Source of the DNA: Spisula solida
Taxonomy: Eukaryota > Mollusca > Bivalvia > Venerida > Mactridae
Assembly (NCBI GenBank): GCA_947247005.1
Contig: OX365955.1
Span: forward strand, 5,342,001 to 5,406,000
Reading direction: 5' to 3'
DNA length: 64,000 nucleotides
Shown here: positions 62,710 to 64,000 of the stretch, piece after piece
Layout of the letters: every line of letters begins with the position of its first letter
Position numbering within the stretch: the first letter of the stretch is position 1
Translations under genes and position numbers: made by a program
The notes under the pieces: model-generated
Seen by the model: only the letters and a program-made list of their open reading frames with translations
The model's database searches: none
Told to the model about the DNA's origin: nothing

Positions 62710-64000
62710 GCTTGACATCTGGGGAAAATTATGGAACATGGGTGGACGAGGTTTAGGCTTCGGGTTTGCGGACGGACGGACGGACATACAGCATGTAGGG
62801 TGGTGGTAGGTAACGTTATTCTAATGTCGAGAGTGAATTTGTACCTGGTTCACAAATCCGATCGCCATACGATATTTGGATTGCGTTTTTGTTGCCTAAT
62901 CCGGTCGGACATCGAACGGTCATCGCGGAGTCATTGTAGAGTTCCGACGGTGGTTGGGTGTAAAATTAAGTCTTTTTTGAAATGTCCGTTGCTACTCATC
63001 GGCCGGTGCCAACACGATGCCTAAAGACCGGGTACACATCGGATATACTGATATCGTCCTGCGTCTGGGTGATTTGTATTAGCGATCTTTATTATATAAT
63101 TACGCGTTTTAAAATGTGAGATGTGAGGATTTTGGGGACGGTTCCCCGACCTCCACCAAATCAGTTGAGGAGTTAATAAATAAGATTACCCTCCTGAGGC
63201 CCCAAAAAGTATGCATGAAGTTACTTTACATTTTAGCTGCAACATGTTATCATGATTCAACATCGTCGCGTCCATTCTTGAGTGCGTTGTTTCTAGAACT
63301 TTATTGTTCTGTTTAGTCATTAAAATAATAACTGCTCAATTCTGGTAAGACTTCTCTATATTGTTTAACGCGGCGAACTGTGGGATACACAATGTTCTTG
63401 TAGAATTAGAAAATTTCGCGAGGCTTAAATTTCGCGATTTCGTCATTCTGAAGTACTTCGCGAGGTTAAATGATTTTCAAACGTCAGAAAAAGTAATATC
63501 CTACGATTTGCTACCGTCGTATTAGTTCGCGAGTATAAATTTTTCGCGGAATATCGAATTCGCGAATACGGAGAAAATTAATCCCCTTCGAAAATTTCTC
63601 ATTTCACAGTTGCTATACAAGGTATATTTCATTATATATTTATGTTTCTGTATAAATATGTGAGTCACAAGCATACATGAGCAAACTTTTTATTAATTAT
63701 CTGCTAACTGGCTGAAGACGCTTAGCATACCGTACACTTACTATAACAGTAGTTGGTTTAATATCAAGATACATTATTTTGTTGTTTTTAACAACACAGG
63801 CACAGCCAAACCACAACAATAAGACCACTTCTGTAACCCTTTAAACGTAAGCATACTAGAAACATATATTTGCATGTATATATTTCTGATGACCGTAAAA
63901 GATGTATGTAACAAGATAATGAATGTCATAGATGAGAACTTGCTCGTAAATGTCATTGATAGGAAATGTCGCTTGGGAGGAGAACTTGTTTGTAAATGTT
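62710..64000. other. Repeat-like right edge; no gene recognised
   Basis: A CG-rich repeat-like stretch (62750-63010) is followed by a region where TTCGCGA recurs (about 63409-63600), possibly another foldback. GAGAACTTG and TAAATGTCATTGATAG wording recurs near the window end. Confidence 0.4.

Noticed and set aside
63774..63956. Possible SCUBE signal-peptide exon on the - strand
   Set aside because: It has a mildly hydrophobic stretch but no clear n-region, cleavage site or phase-1 donor, and is 7 kb from EGF1.

Overview
The window looks like nuclear DNA from an AT-rich, repeat-dense invertebrate, most likely a bivalve or related lophotrochozoan. The reasons are many short introns with GT/AG borders, tRNA-derived SINEs, LINE reverse transcriptase fragments, a dense set of short inverted-repeat transposons, and long simple repeats. 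The phylum is an inference; no species-specific marker was recognised. Nothing looks prokaryotic: there are no operons, CRISPR arrays or rRNA.

Two genes can be rebuilt from the sequence. On the + strand (8631-13601) lies a two-exon voltage-gated potassium channel of the Kv type. It has a T1 tetramerisation domain, six membrane segments and an intact TIGYGD filter, but its voltage sensor and S6 hinge are altered. On the - strand (56686 down to 29349) lies a SCUBE orthologue (signal peptide-CUB-EGF secreted protein). I traced 21 coding exons with compatible splice phases: nine EGF repeats, a spacer, three cysteine-rich repeats, the CUB domain, and the C-terminal tail to the stop codon. Only the exon or exons carrying the start codon and signal peptide were not found. 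The genes converge, separated by about 15.7 kb.

Layout: 1-8.5 kb holds transposon remnants, a poly-C minisatellite and a broken LINE. 8.6-13.6 kb is the Kv gene, whose single visible intron carries one transposon nested in another. 13.7-29.3 kb is intergenic DNA rich in MITEs, foldbacks, SINEs and a 41-bp tandem repeat. 29.3-56.7 kb is SCUBE, with introns loaded with minisatellites (CAR triplets, 15-, 27-, 18- and 23-bp units). 56.9-58.1 kb is a 24-bp-unit array. 59.4-61.5 kb is a GACA-rich array with a 738-bp pure core. 62-64 kb holds repeat fragments. Most long open frames in the window come from tandem repeats whose unit length is a multiple of three and are not genes.

No new multi-gene system was seen. 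The most interesting items are the remodelled Kv voltage sensor, the (CAG/CAA) tract 44 bases from a SCUBE splice acceptor, a decoy splice donor made by a partial exon duplication, and several precisely delimited transposon families with visible target-site duplications.
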